DNA of 64,000 bases from the NCBI RefSeq assembly GCF_016406105.1, contig NZ_CP066308.1, positions 1,709,501 through 1,773,500 of the forward strand. The letters are read 5' to 3'. Under the pieces are notes generated by a model. The model searched no databases. It worked only from the letters and a program-made list of their open reading frames with translations, and was not told where the DNA came from. The translations under genes were made by a program, and so were the position numbers. Of the stretch, positions 8,554-17,018 are shown piece after piece. The stretch comes from Brevibacillus composti (GTDB taxonomy: Bacteria > Bacillota > Bacilli > Brevibacillales > Brevibacillaceae). The first letter of the stretch is position 1. Each line of letters begins with the position of its first letter.

Positions 8554-9840
8554 TTGAACGGTTCACTGTTTCTACCTTCTGAGGCGTATGCTCTCGAACG
8601 GGATGCAGCCGACGGCCTGGCTCATTTTCGCAGCGAATTTTACCTTCCGCAAAAAGGGATTTATCTGGACGGTAATTCGCTCGGAGTGATGTCAGTTCGC
8701 GCAGAGCAAGCAGTCGCGGATGTGATGGACGATTGGAAGCGCCACGGGATTGACGGCTGGACAGAGGGAGAGCGTCCCTGGTTTTATCAGGCGGAGAGGC
8801 TTGCGGAGTGGATGGCGCCGCTAGTCGGAGCGGCTGCTGATGAAGTAATTGTAAGCGGTTCCACGACTGTCAATCTGCATCAGCTAGCTGCTACTTTTTA
8901 TCAGCCAGTCGGTAAACGAACCAAAATCCTGGCAGACGAGCTGACCTTTCCATCAGATTTGTACGCCTTGCAGAGCCAGTTGCGGCTCCGCGGATATGAC
9001 CCGGATGAACATCTGGTTCTGGTCAAGAGCAGAGACGGACGTTTTTTGGATGAGGCGGACATCATCAGCAGCATGACGGAGGAAATCGCCTTGATTGTAC
9101 TGCCCACTGTTCTGTATCGGAGCGGTCAGCTTTTGGATATTCCCCTGCTGACTGCGGAGGCGCACAAGCGCGGCATCCCCATCGGCTTTGACGGATGCCA
9201 CTCGGTCGGCGTGATTCCCCACCGCTTCCAGGAGTGGGACGTGGATTTTGCCTACTGGTGCAGCTACAAATACCTAAACGGCGGACCGGGTAGCGTCGCA
9301 GCGCTCTACGTAAACCGCAGGCATCTCGGGCGCATGCCGGGCTTGGCCGGCTGGTTCGGCTCAGACAAGGAAAAACAGTTTGATCTGGGGCCGGTCTTCA
9401 CTCCGGCTAGTACAGCGGGCGCCTACCAGATCGGCACGCCGCATATTCTCAGCATGGCTCCGTTGCTAGGCGCGCTGCCGATGTTCGCCGAAGCCGGAAT
9501 CGAAGCGATCCGGGAAAAATCGCTGCAGCTAACCGCGTATCTAATGGCGCTGCTGGAAGCCGAGCTGGCCGGATACGGTTTTGTCATCGGCAATCCGCGG
9601 GAGGATGAGAGGAGAGGGGGGCATGTCAGTCTGGAGCATCCGGAGGCAGCCCGCATCTGCAAAGCGCTAAAGGCAAACGGAGTTATCCCCGACTTCCGTG
9701 CGCCCCACGTGATCCGTCTCGCTCCCGTGCCGCTGTACACCTCTTTCCATGATGTGTGGAGCGCCGTACGGAGACTGAAGCAGATTATGGAGGAGCGCAG
9801 CTATGAGCAGTTCGAGAACAGGCGCGGCGTGATCGCCTGA
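8554..9840 (+). CDS. kynU: Kynureninase
   Basis: PLP enzyme that cleaves kynurenine to anthranilate and alanine. Its 428 residues match the family. Motifs: IYLDGNSLG near the N-terminus, the phosphate-loop segment [27 protein letters not shown] with the PLP-contacting aspartate, and the lysine in [12 protein letters not shown] that forms the Schiff base. The start is TTG 8554 with an AAGGGGG ribosome site; TTG 8491 lies inside the promoter and is rejected. It is the first gene of an operon with kynB and a kynA-like gene spaced by 16 and 47 bases. Confidence 0.93.
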   Translation: MNGSLFLPSEAYALERDAADGLAHFRSEFYLPQKGIYLDGNSLGVMSVRAEQAVADVMDDWKRHGIDGWTEGERPWFYQAERLAEWMAPLVGAAADEVIVSGSTTVNLHQLAATFYQPVGKRTKILADELTFPSDLYALQSQLRLRGYDPDEHLVLVKSRDGRFLDEADIISSMTEEIALIVLPTVLYRSGQLLDIPLLTAEAHKRGIPIGFDGCHSVGVIPHRFQEWDVDFAYWCSYKYLNGGPGSVAALYVNRRHLGRMPGLAGWFGSDKEKQFDLGPVFTPASTAGAYQIGTPHILSMAPLLGALPMFAEAGIEAIREKSLQLTAYLMALLEAELAGYGFVIGNPREDERRGGHVSLEHPEAARICKALKANGVIPDFRAPHVIRLAPVPLYTSFHDVWSAVRRLKQIMEERSYEQFENRRGVIA

Positions 9841-9856
9841 GCGGGAGGGAAGAGAC

Positions 9857-10510
9857 ATGGCATGGATTGATATTTCTCGTCCGCTCGCGACCGGAGCGCC
9901 GACCTGGCCGGGGGATACGCCGTACTGCTATGAGGTCAGCTGGCCCAAATCGGAAAGCGGCTCAGTCAATGTCGGCAAGCTGACGACAAGCCTCCACACG
10001 GGCACGCATGTGGATGCGCCGTATCATTTTGCCGATGACGGGGAGAAAATTATCGATTTGCCGATCGATTTGTACATCGGGCCTGCGAGAGTGCTGGATG
10101 TATCGCATATGGCGAGCGTCGGGGCAGAAGATATGGCCGCCTTTGATCTGAGGGGAGTGACCCGCCTGTTGCTTCGTACCGGCTCATGGCGGGACCCGCA
10201 CCAGTTTCCCGCAAAGATCACGCATCTGCGACCCGATCTGGCCCCTTTCCTGGCGCAGCGGGGGATACGCCTGATCGGAGTGGATACCCCTTCGGTCGAT
10301 CCGCTGGACAGCAAAGAGATGGCAGCCCATCACGCGCTCCATGCTCACCGGATACAGATAGTGGAGGGGCTTTTGCTTGATCATGTCGAGCCGGGGGATT
10401 ACGAGCTGATCGCCCTGCCTCTGCCTTTAATTGAAGCCGACGGCAGCCCGGTCCGGGCGGTACTGCGCAAAAGCCCGCAATCACCCCGGGACCCTGCCTC
10501 GGCGACATGA
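9857..10510 (+). CDS. kynB: Kynurenine formamidase (arylformamidase), cyclase-type
   Basis: 217-residue metal-dependent hydrolase of the cyclase family that converts N-formylkynurenine to kynurenine. The metal motif HTGTHVDAPYHF is intact near residue 47, and the downstream GVDTPSVDP and HHALH segments match KynB. A GGGAGG ribosome site precedes the ATG. Its position between kynU and the TDO-like gene supports the assignment over other cyclase-family hydrolases. Confidence 0.92.
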   Translation: MAWIDISRPLATGAPTWPGDTPYCYEVSWPKSESGSVNVGKLTTSLHTGTHVDAPYHFADDGEKIIDLPIDLYIGPARVLDVSHMASVGAEDMAAFDLRGVTRLLLRTGSWRDPHQFPAKITHLRPDLAPFLAQRGIRLIGVDTPSVDPLDSKEMAAHHALHAHRIQIVEGLLLDHVEPGDYELIALPLPLIEADGSPVRAVLRKSPQSPRDPASAT

Positions 10511-10557
10511 CTCTTCCGGGCGCGGGCGGCGAATGGCGATAAAAGGAGGCGAGTCCG

Positions 10558-11253
10558 TTGAACAGAGAGCTGACCGATTACGAGAAGTACATTCGGACGG
10601 AAGAGCTGCTGCGTCTGCAAAAGAACGACGATCAATTGGCGTGCGCCGATGAACTCACCTTTCAGGTGATTCATCAGATCGCAGAGCTTCACTTCAAGCT
10701 GATTATGCAGTATCTGGGACTGGCAAAAGAGGCGATGAAGAGGGGAGAGGCAGAGGCGGCGAGCGGGCAGCTTCGCCGTGTCAATCTTCACCTGAAGCAT
10801 CTGCCGGAGATCTTTTCGCTGGTGAAAGTGATAACACCGCGGGATTACCATACCATTCGGCTCGCACTCGGAAGGGGCAGCGGACAGGATTCGCCGGGCT
10901 TTAATCAAATCCTGCAGACAGGCCCTGCGTTATGGGAGCCTTTCCAGCAGTTGATGGACGAAAAAGGGGTCGATTCGCTGGCGCTGCTGAAAGATCCCGC
11001 CGCCCATCCCGCCCTGTACCGCTTGCAGCAGGAGTTGCTGCAGTTTGACGAGGGCTTTCAGAGCTTTCGCTACTATCATCTCCAGCTCGTTCGCCGCATG
11101 ATCGGACTGGAGACGAACAGTCTGAAGGGAGTGCCGGCGCAAGCGCTGCAAAAAGGAGTGCGGCATGAGTTTTACCCCGTGCTGTGGAAGGCGATCAGCG
11201 AGCTGACCGACTGGACCGGCTCCAGTTATGGCGCAAAACCGCTCGGCGAATGA
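10558..11253 (+). CDS. kynA: Tryptophan 2,3-dioxygenase-superfamily protein, short and divergent
   Basis: Helical heme dioxygenase homologue of 231 residues; typical TDO has about 260-300. FQVIHQIAELHFKL matches the TDO motif with the distal histidine, and SFRYYHLQLVRRMIG matches the region with the proximal heme histidine. However, the usual SGFQSxxYR substrate loop reads GSGQDSPGFNQI, losing the carboxylate-binding arginine, and the GTGGS loop near the C-terminus is not recognisable. The start is TTG with AAAAGGAGG upstream. In a kynU-kynB operon it is the expected first pathway enzyme, but activity on L-tryptophan is less certain than the operon suggests. Confidence 0.75.
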   Translation: MNRELTDYEKYIRTEELLRLQKNDDQLACADELTFQVIHQIAELHFKLIMQYLGLAKEAMKRGEAEAASGQLRRVNLHLKHLPEIFSLVKVITPRDYHTIRLALGRGSGQDSPGFNQILQTGPALWEPFQQLMDEKGVDSLALLKDPAAHPALYRLQQELLQFDEGFQSFRYYHLQLVRRMIGLETNSLKGVPAQALQKGVRHEFYPVLWKAISELTDWTGSSYGAKPLGE

Positions 11254-11254
11254 G

Positions 11255-11309
11255 GAGGCTCCTCCCCGGTGAGAGAGAAAGGTTCTACCGGGGAGGAGCC
11301 TCTTTTTTT
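11255..11309 (+). terminator. Strong rho-independent terminator of the kyn operon
   Basis: A 16-bp perfect stem, GAGGCTCCTCCCCGGT with ACCGGGGAGGAGCCTC, is followed by seven T residues. It starts directly after the kynA stop codon. Confidence 0.9.
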
Positions 11310-11328
11310 GATGCGAAAAGAGGGAGAT

Positions 11329-12480
11329 CTACTCCAGTTTGATTTCCGACCAGATGCGGTCGTACAGAGTGGCGGCTTCCCCGATGTCAATCATGTATTC
11401 GCCTTTCGCCAACTCCTCCTTCGGCGGATAGACGGCAGGATCCTCAAGCACCTCCTTGTCGATCAGCTCGTGGGCAGCCAGATTCGGGTTGGCGTAGGGA
11501 TAGTGCTTGGAAATTTCGGCGCTGATCTCGGGGCGGAGGACGAAGTTGATAAAGGTCTCCGCGGTCAGCTTGTTCGGACTTCCTTTGGGGATGATGAAAT
11601 TATCCTGCCACAGCTCCATGCCTTCTTCGGGCAGCACGGCCTGGATCTTGGGATTCTCCTGCCGGGCCAGCGAGGCTTCGGCGCCGTACACGATGCCGGC
11701 GGCCACCTCTCCCGTGACCAGCATCGTCTTGGGGCTGTCGCTGTCGAAGGCCTTGATGTTGGGCAAAAGCTGGCGGAGCAGTTCCTTCGACTTTTCCAGG
11801 GCGGCGGGGTCTGTTTCATTGAGCGATTTCCCTTGCATCTGGTTGGCGATCCCGATCATCGACCGCGAGTCATCCAGCACGACCAGGGAATCCTTGAACT
11901 CCGGCCGGAGCAGATCCCGGTAGCTGGCGACCGGGACACGCACCTTTTCCGTATTGACGGCGATCAGGACGTTGCCCCACATGTAGGGAACAGAGTAGGC
12001 ACCCTCGGGGTCGGCGGAGCGCTTCAAAAATTCCGGTCCGATGTTTTGGATATTGCCGATGTTGGCAAAGTCTAGTTTCTCCATCAGCTGCTGTTTGCGC
12101 ATCAGGTCGACCATGTAGTCGCTGGCGACGGCCAGGTCGTATCCCGCCGAATGGACGGAGAGCTTGGCGAACATCTCCTCATTGGACGAGTAGGTGCTGA
12201 TGTTTACTTTCACGCCGTACTCTTTTTCGAAGGCTTCCAGCACGCTGGTGGGAATGTATTCAGACCAGATAAACAGATTGAGCGATTTGGCCAGCTTGGG
12301 CTGATTCTGACCGCTTTCCCCGCTGGCAGTGCCGCTGCCGTCCGAAGAGGAATTTGTCCCGGCGGAGGCTTGCGGGGCGGAGGAGGCGGCAGGACCGCCG
12401 CAGCCGGCGAGACCGGCGAACAGAGCAGCGATCAGCAGCAGGATCATCCAGACACGGCTTGTCCGCTTTTTCATCATCAT
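11329..12480 (-). CDS. PotD-type ABC transporter substrate-binding lipoprotein (orphan)
   Basis: 383-residue exported lipoprotein. A hydrophobic signal sequence ends in the lipobox LAGCG near residue 27 and is followed by a Ser/Gly linker. The mature domain is a spermidine/putrescine-type binding protein, with the N-terminal LFIWSEYIPTSVLEAFEKEYG signature region. No ATPase or permease gene lies beside it, so it must borrow a transporter encoded elsewhere or act as a sensor. It is downstream of, and co-directional with, a saccharopine/carboxynorspermidine dehydrogenase-like gene, which fits a polyamine theme. Exact ligand unknown. Confidence 0.8.
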   Translation of the reverse strand: MMMKKRTSRVWMILLLIAALFAGLAGCGGPAASSAPQASAGTNSSSDGSGTASGESGQNQPKLAKSLNLFIWSEYIPTSVLEAFEKEYGVKVNISTYSSNEEMFAKLSVHSAGYDLAVASDYMVDLMRKQQLMEKLDFANIGNIQNIGPEFLKRSADPEGAYSVPYMWGNVLIAVNTEKVRVPVASYRDLLRPEFKDSLVVLDDSRSMIGIANQMQGKSLNETDPAALEKSKELLRQLLPNIKAFDSDSPKTMLVTGEVAAGIVYGAEASLARQENPKIQAVLPEEGMELWQDNFIIPKGSPNKLTAETFINFVLRPEISAEISKHYPYANPNLAAHELIDKEVLEDPAVYPPKEELAKGEYMIDIGEAATLYDRIWSEIKLE

Positions 12481-12516
12481 GGATCTTTTTCACCTTCATT
12501 TCCCTATGGAATGAAA

Positions 12517-12552
12517 GATCGGGACGGTCCCTCGATCGCGTCCATCCCGATC
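12517..12552 (-). terminator. Intercistronic hairpin between dehydrogenase and PotD-type genes
   Basis: GATCGGGA pairs perfectly with TCCCGATC, with a nested GGACGGTCC element. On the minus strand it is followed only by TTTC, so it is more likely a partial terminator or a transcript-processing hairpin than a full stop. Confidence 0.5.
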
Positions 12553-12573
12553 CTGCTATCGTCAAGTTACGCT

Positions 12574-13776
12574 TTACGATATCTGCCGTAGAGGGGCCGT
12601 CTTTTCAATGACATCCCACATCATGCCGCGAGCCTTCATGCGCTCCAAAAACGGGAGCGGGTCGATCAGCTCAGGCGGAATGCAGCCGGTCGCTTGGAGC
12701 AGACCTTCCGCCATCATGTCAACAGCGACAACTGGCGGGATGCCGGTCTGCCAGATCGTAGCCTGGAATTCCGTCTTGAAAAATACCTCATCATGGTTGG
12801 CCATCGTGTAGACGTAAACTTCTTTTCGCTTGTTATTTTTCCGGCCTTTGACGAGCGCGCCGACCGAAGAGTAGCCGTGGATTTTTCCGGCGAGATCAGC
12901 CGGCTTGGGCATCGTCGTTACGACGACGTCCCGCGGGACGACTTTCACGCCTTTGACCTCGATCTCCTCGTCGCTGTCCAGCCCCAGGTAGCTGAGCACC
13001 TTCAGCGTGTTGACGAAATCGGGGTGAAGCGCGTACTTAAAATCCACGTATTTGCACCCTTTGGCTCTGCCGATTGTCTCGCCGAGCGTGGTGGCTTCTT
13101 CATGCTCTACGTTGTAGCAGTCCATCCAGCCAATGGGCTCGGGGAACTCGAACTCCTCTTTGTTGGCAAAGGGAGTGGGCAGATACTGTTCCCCTTTGTC
13201 CGCCGTCCAGTAATTGGGTTTGGCGAGGCATTCCTGAATGGCCGTCTGCGGGCTGAAGAAGGAGCAGAAGCCGTCATAGTCGACGACAGAATTATCTGCG
13301 TCGCGGATCAAAATCTCGTCGACCTCATCCAACTGGTCGACGGCGTAACGCGCCGCGATATTGGAGAAGCCTGGATCGCAGCCGAGCCCCATGATGCCGA
13401 GGATGCCCGCCGCTTTGAATTTGTCGCTCCAGGCGAGCTGCTTTCTGAGCCACTGCGGGCCGCAGGAAGCCGTGTCGATATAGTGGGTTTTCGTATTCAG
13501 ACATGCCTTCATCACGTCAAAATTGTTCTCGGGTAGTCCGATGTGAAGCAGCACATCGATATCGTGCAAAATATTTTGGACACTGGACACATCGCGGGCA
13601 TCGACCCGCTTTACCTGAATTTCCACATCGGTTTCCCGGCGCAGTTCGGCAGCCAGCTCTTCCGCCGGCCCGATGGAAATATCGGCCAACACCAGTTTTT
13701 TCAGATATTTGGACTTCACAATTTCACAAGCACTTACCTGTCCAACACCGCCAACACCTAATATAGCGACTCGCAT
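12574..13776 (-). CDS. Saccharopine dehydrogenase-family protein, carboxynorspermidine dehydrogenase-like
   Basis: 400-residue NAD(P)-dependent enzyme. The Rossmann motif ILGVGGVGQVSACEI is at the N-terminus, LGIMGLGCDPGFSNIAARYAV is typical of the saccharopine-reductase fold, and a C-terminal HGYSSVGALVKGR segment is shared with carboxynorspermidine dehydrogenases. AGGAAGGAGGACTCT supports ATG 13776. It sits upstream of the PotD-type polyamine-binding protein, so reductive condensation in polyamine metabolism is plausible. Lysine-pathway saccharopine dehydrogenase is the alternative; substrate is not proven. Confidence 0.75.
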   Translation of the reverse strand: MRVAILGVGGVGQVSACEIVKSKYLKKLVLADISIGPAEELAAELRRETDVEIQVKRVDARDVSSVQNILHDIDVLLHIGLPENNFDVMKACLNTKTHYIDTASCGPQWLRKQLAWSDKFKAAGILGIMGLGCDPGFSNIAARYAVDQLDEVDEILIRDADNSVVDYDGFCSFFSPQTAIQECLAKPNYWTADKGEQYLPTPFANKEEFEFPEPIGWMDCYNVEHEEATTLGETIGRAKGCKYVDFKYALHPDFVNTLKVLSYLGLDSDEEIEVKGVKVVPRDVVVTTMPKPADLAGKIHGYSSVGALVKGRKNNKRKEVYVYTMANHDEVFFKTEFQATIWQTGIPPVVAVDMMAEGLLQATGCIPPELIDPLPFLERMKARGMMWDVIEKTAPLRQIS

Positions 13777-13806
13777 AGAGTCCTCCTTCCTAATGGTCAC
13801 CACATT

Positions 13807-13914
13807 CTATCTTCGCATTCGAAACAGCCATTTCTGCAGATGCAGATCGATCGTAGCGGGAAAAACCATCACTTGCCGTACGACTTCAAACAGTTCACGG
13901 GAACGGATATCCAT
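13807..13914 (-). CDS. Unrecognised 35-residue mini-protein upstream of the saccharopine-type gene
   Basis: Short frame with an excellent ribosome site (GAAGGAGG about seven bases before ATG). It begins MDIRSRELFEVVRQVMVFPA and ends in a basic tail WLFRMRR. It stops 31 bases before the dehydrogenase start and lies downstream of a promoter-like pair and a palindrome on the same strand. It could be a regulatory leader peptide or a small amphipathic protein. No homologue is recognised. Confidence 0.5.
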   Translation of the reverse strand: MDIRSRELFEVVRQVMVFPATIDLHLQKWLFRMRR

Positions 13915-13929
13915 TCAGCCAGCCTCCTT

Positions 13930-13975
13930 CTACCGAAACGGTAGGAAATATAGTGGAAAATGCTAAGTCGGACAA
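13930..13975 (-). promoter_or_regulatory. Minus-strand promoter and adjacent palindrome for the mini-ORF/dehydrogenase/PotD unit
   Basis: On the minus strand TTGTCC (13970-13975), a 17-base spacer and TATATT (13947-13952) form a plausible sigma-A promoter. Just downstream, 13930-13944 is a perfect dyad CTACCG-TTT-CGGTAG. It covers the likely transcription start and abuts the ribosome site of the mini-ORF. It may be an operator or an RNA hairpin that occludes translation. Confidence 0.55.
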
Positions 13976-14007
13976 AGATACAGGTTAACAGGCATACGCC
14001 TTCGCAT
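13963..14007 (-). CDS. Possible 14-residue leader ORF
   Basis: MRRRMPVNLYLCPT is preceded by a near-perfect ribosome site, AAAGGAGGTGATTTTG-ATG. The frame overlaps the promoter proposed for the downstream mini-ORF, so it would need an earlier transcript start. It may be a true leader peptide or the remnant of a gene start. Confidence 0.3.
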   Translation of the reverse strand: MRRRMPVNLYLCPT

Positions 14008-14328
14008 CAAAATCACCTCCTTTCCCGCTTTCCATCATCTATATTCGTCATGGCGGGAGTCCGATGCGCAAGGAGTGAAAAAATAAAAGTCGCACTTTTC
14101 TGAACAAACATGCAAGATTGGTTCCAGCAGAAATCCCCGCCTGATTATCAAAGCTACGCGTCCCAGACGCCTCACATGTTCTCAAAAATGAGGAGAAAAA
14201 GAGGGGAAAGCGCATGAAGAAAGTGCGGGAAGCCGCTTCCTGCCAGTCGGTGCGCAATTTCTTGAAAGTGAGAAACAATCCTGTTCAAAAGTGATACCAA
14301 ATCTCGGAAATTGGATCAGGAAAGGGTA
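14008..14328. other. Intergenic region with no recognised gene
   Basis: Between the minus-strand mini-ORF cluster and the second tetR promoter. Frames on both strands lack ribosome sites and recognisable protein character. Nothing convincing seen. Confidence 0.5.
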
Positions 14329-14384
14329 TTGCAAAGTAGTCGGAATTGATTTACTATTTAGTAAAAATGACAACTGATTCAGTT
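14329..14384 (+). promoter_or_regulatory. Promoter and two palindromes ahead of the second tetR gene
   Basis: TTGCAA, 17 bases and TACTAT form a moderate promoter. TTACTA-TT-TAGTAA (14351-14364) overlaps the -10 box, and AACTGA-T-TCAGTT (14372-14384) lies just downstream. Both are perfect dyads, a layout that suits autoregulation by the TetR protein. Confidence 0.55.
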
Positions 14385-14427
14385 TTCAGTTTTGTTGCAA
14401 GTCTGTTTGTCAAAAGGATGGTGTGAC

Positions 14428-15066
14428 ATGCCCGAACATATTTCCGAAACACATACCGCGATGAAAACGCCCGTCACCACAAAGGGGGCAAAAACGCGCC
14501 AACGATTGCTGGATACGGCGGAAGAGGTATTCGGCCGAAAGGGGTACTTCGATGCGTCGATCGTGGACATCACCCAGCAGGCCAATGTGGCGCAGGGGAC
14601 CTTTTACAATTATTTTTCATCGAAGTACGAAATCTTCGCGGAGCTAATAAAGCAGTTGAGCCGGGATTTTCGCAGCCAAATCAAACAGGAGGTAGCCAAG
14701 GCGAAAAGCTACCAGGATGCGCAGCGAATCGGCTTCAACCAATTTTTTAAATGGGTCAAGGCGCACAGAAATCTGTACAGTATCGTGCAGCAAGCGGTGC
14801 TGGTGGATGAGGCGCTTTATCGCTCGTATTACGAGCGCCTGGCGACCGGCTATGTAAGCGGCCTGGAGGAAGCGATGGGAAAGGGGGAGTTCAAGCCGTT
14901 GCACGCCGAAACAGTCGCCTACTGTTTGATGGGGATGAGCCAATTTATCGGCATGAGGTGGGTGTACTGGGAGGGGGAGGACGTTCCCGAGCAGGTGTTT
15001 GAAGATGCCATGACCCTTATTTTTGAAGGTCTAGCTGCAAGCGAAAGCAAAGGGAAGGTGGAGTGA
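14428..15066 (+). CDS. TetR/AcrR-family regulator heading the acyl-CoA/ABC transporter operon
   Basis: 212-residue repressor. The helix-turn-helix is clear (KTRQRLLDTAEEVFGRKGYF, DASIVDITQQANVAQGTFYNYF) and is followed by a helical effector domain of the size seen in FadR-like regulators. ATG 14428 follows an AAAGGATGG ribosome site. It lies two bases ahead of the acyl-CoA ligase gene and is therefore part of the operon it probably controls. An acyl-CoA effector is a reasonable guess by analogy with fatty-acid regulators; the sequence does not prove it. Confidence 0.85.
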   Translation: MPEHISETHTAMKTPVTTKGAKTRQRLLDTAEEVFGRKGYFDASIVDITQQANVAQGTFYNYFSSKYEIFAELIKQLSRDFRSQIKQEVAKAKSYQDAQRIGFNQFFKWVKAHRNLYSIVQQAVLVDEALYRSYYERLATGYVSGLEEAMGKGEFKPLHAETVAYCLMGMSQFIGMRWVYWEGEDVPEQVFEDAMTLIFEGLAASESKGKVE

Positions 15067-15067
15067 G

Positions 15068-16609
15068 ATGGACGGAATCGCGAAGTGGATTGAAAAACGC
15101 ACCGCCATTACACCCGAGAGAACTGCGTTGATCGGCGCACGGCGATGGTTGAGCTACCGGGAGATGAACGGTGAAGTAAACCGAATCGCCCGGATGCTGT
15201 TGGACCGGTACAGGCTGCAGCCGCAAGAGCGGATCGCGATATTGGCGAATAACGGCATCGAGTATTTGCTGCTGCTGTTTGCTGCCGCCAGGCTGGGTTT
15301 GATCGCGGTTGTTTTAAATCACAGGCTGACTCCGCGGGAATTGCAATTTCAGGTGAACGACAGCGGTGTAAAAGTATTGATTGCCGAGGACTGTTTCCGG
15401 CAAGCGGTCGAAGAATTCATCAGAGAAACAGCCATCGGACAGGTGTTGTGGTTTGACCCGAGCGGCTCATCTGCCGAGCCGTTGGAAAGGCAGGCTTCCG
15501 CCTACTCGGCCGAGGATCTCGCAGAAGAGAGGGCCGATGGCTCCAGCCCCTTTATCATTTGCTATACCTCCGGAACGACAGGACGGCCCAAAGGCGCAGT
15601 TCTGACCCAGGAGAACATGTTTTGGAATGCCGTCAACAACTGCGTCGGGCTGGACATCACCTCATCCGACCGAGTTCTTACGTTATTGCCGCTGTTTCAT
15701 ATCGGCGGGATCGGATTGTTTGCCTTGCCGGCTTTATTTGCGGGAGGATCGGTGATAGTTCCTGACCGGTTTGAACCGGAAAAAACCTTGCAAGTGATCG
15801 AAGAGTGCCGGGTGACGTTAGTGATGGGCGTCCCCACCATATACGATCTGCTGCGGAAAAGTCCGAGCTTCGCAAAAACGGATTTTCGTTCGGTGCGGAC
15901 GTTATACAGCGGCGGCGCCCCTTGTCCGCATGAACTGATCTCGTTTTACCTGGAGCGGGGGATTCCTTTTGGCCAGGGATTTGGCATGACAGAAACATCG
16001 CCTACCGTGTTTTTGCTCTCGAGGGAGGACTACCACCGAAAAATCGGTTCGATTGGCAAGCCAGTCCTGTTTTGTGACATTCGGGTGGTAGATGAACAGA
16101 GGCGGGATCTGCCGGCGGGCGAAGTGGGGGAGTTGCTTGTAAGAGGTCCCCATGTCATGCGCGGCTACTGGAATCTGCCCGAGGAAACTGCCGCCGCTAT
16201 ACAGGATGGATGGTTGGCCACGGGCGATCTGGTGAGAAGAGATGAAGAAGGTTTTGTCTATATTGCCGGACGCAAGAAAGAAATGATCATTTCCGGTGGG
16301 GAAAATATCTATCCGCTGGAAATTGAGCAGGTAATCGGCGAGCTTCCGGCTGTAGACGAAGTTGCGGTGACTGGAGCAGCCGACGACAAATGGGGGGAAG
16401 TGCCGGTCGCTGTCATCGTGGTGAAGGAGGCGATGGAGCTGGATCAGGAGACGGTGAAAAACCACTGTCTCCGGCGGTTGGCCAAATACAAAGTGCCCCA
16501 TCTTGTTCATTTTGTAAGCGCTTTACCAAAAAATGCAACAGGCAAGATTGACAAGAAGCAATTGCGAAAGCAAATCGAAGAGAGTACGGGGTGGAAACAG
16601 TATGGGTAA
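15068..16609 (+). CDS. Acyl-CoA synthetase (class I adenylate-forming ligase)
   Basis: 513-residue ligase that would activate a carboxylic acid to its CoA thioester with ATP. Motifs in order: YTSGTTGRPKGA near residue 165, GQGFGMTETSP near 300, GWLATGDLVRRDEEG near 380, GRKKEMIISGGENIYPLEIE near 400, and the catalytic lysine in PKNATGKIDKKQL close to the C-terminus. GGAAGGTGGAG precedes the ATG. It is followed by an overlapping MaoC gene. The family includes medium/long-chain and aromatic-acid ligases; substrate class cannot be read directly. Confidence 0.88.
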   Translation: MDGIAKWIEKRTAITPERTALIGARRWLSYREMNGEVNRIARMLLDRYRLQPQERIAILANNGIEYLLLLFAAARLGLIAVVLNHRLTPRELQFQVNDSGVKVLIAEDCFRQAVEEFIRETAIGQVLWFDPSGSSAEPLERQASAYSAEDLAEERADGSSPFIICYTSGTTGRPKGAVLTQENMFWNAVNNCVGLDITSSDRVLTLLPLFHIGGIGLFALPALFAGGSVIVPDRFEPEKTLQVIEECRVTLVMGVPTIYDLLRKSPSFAKTDFRSVRTLYSGGAPCPHELISFYLERGIPFGQGFGMTETSPTVFLLSREDYHRKIGSIGKPVLFCDIRVVDEQRRDLPAGEVGELLVRGPHVMRGYWNLPEETAAAIQDGWLATGDLVRRDEEGFVYIAGRKKEMIISGGENIYPLEIEQVIGELPAVDEVAVTGAADDKWGEVPVAVIVVKEAMELDQETVKNHCLRRLAKYKVPHLVHFVSALPKNATGKIDKKQLRKQIEESTGWKQYG

Positions 16610-17018
16610 GTATTTCATCGGGCAGAAAGCCTCATTCGGCAAGACGATCACCGAAGCGGATCTGGCCCAATTCGCTGGCATAAGCGGAGACTTTAATCCC
16701 ATCCACATCGACAGCGAATATGCGAAACAGACGAGATTCGGGCAGCGAATTGCGCATGGCATGTTGACAACCAGCTTGTTATCCGGACTGCTCGGCATGC
16801 ATTTGCCCGGAAAAGGATCCGTCTATCTGGGGCAAACTTTGCGCTTTGTAAAACCGGTGTTTATCGGCGATACGGTGACGGCCCAGGCGGAGGTCGTTCA
16901 GTTCGATCCCGACAAGGGCATCATGAAGCTGAGAACGGAGTGTCTAAAACAGGATGGCACCCTGGTATTGGAGGGGGAAGCCACCATGTTAGTTCCGAGA
17001 GAGGAGACGGCCAGATGA
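16602..17018 (+). CDS. MaoC-like (R)-specific enoyl-CoA hydratase
   Basis: 138-residue single hot-dog domain. The hydratase motif is intact: GDFNPIHID with catalytic D30 and H35, then RFGQRIAHGML. Such proteins hydrate trans-2-enoyl-CoA to (R)-3-hydroxyacyl-CoA. The start overlaps the ligase stop by eight bases, and its own stop overlaps the next start, so it is translationally coupled on both sides. Confidence 0.85.
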   Translation: MGKYFIGQKASFGKTITEADLAQFAGISGDFNPIHIDSEYAKQTRFGQRIAHGMLTTSLLSGLLGMHLPGKGSVYLGQTLRFVKPVFIGDTVTAQAEVVQFDPDKGIMKLRTECLKQDGTLVLEGEATMLVPREETAR

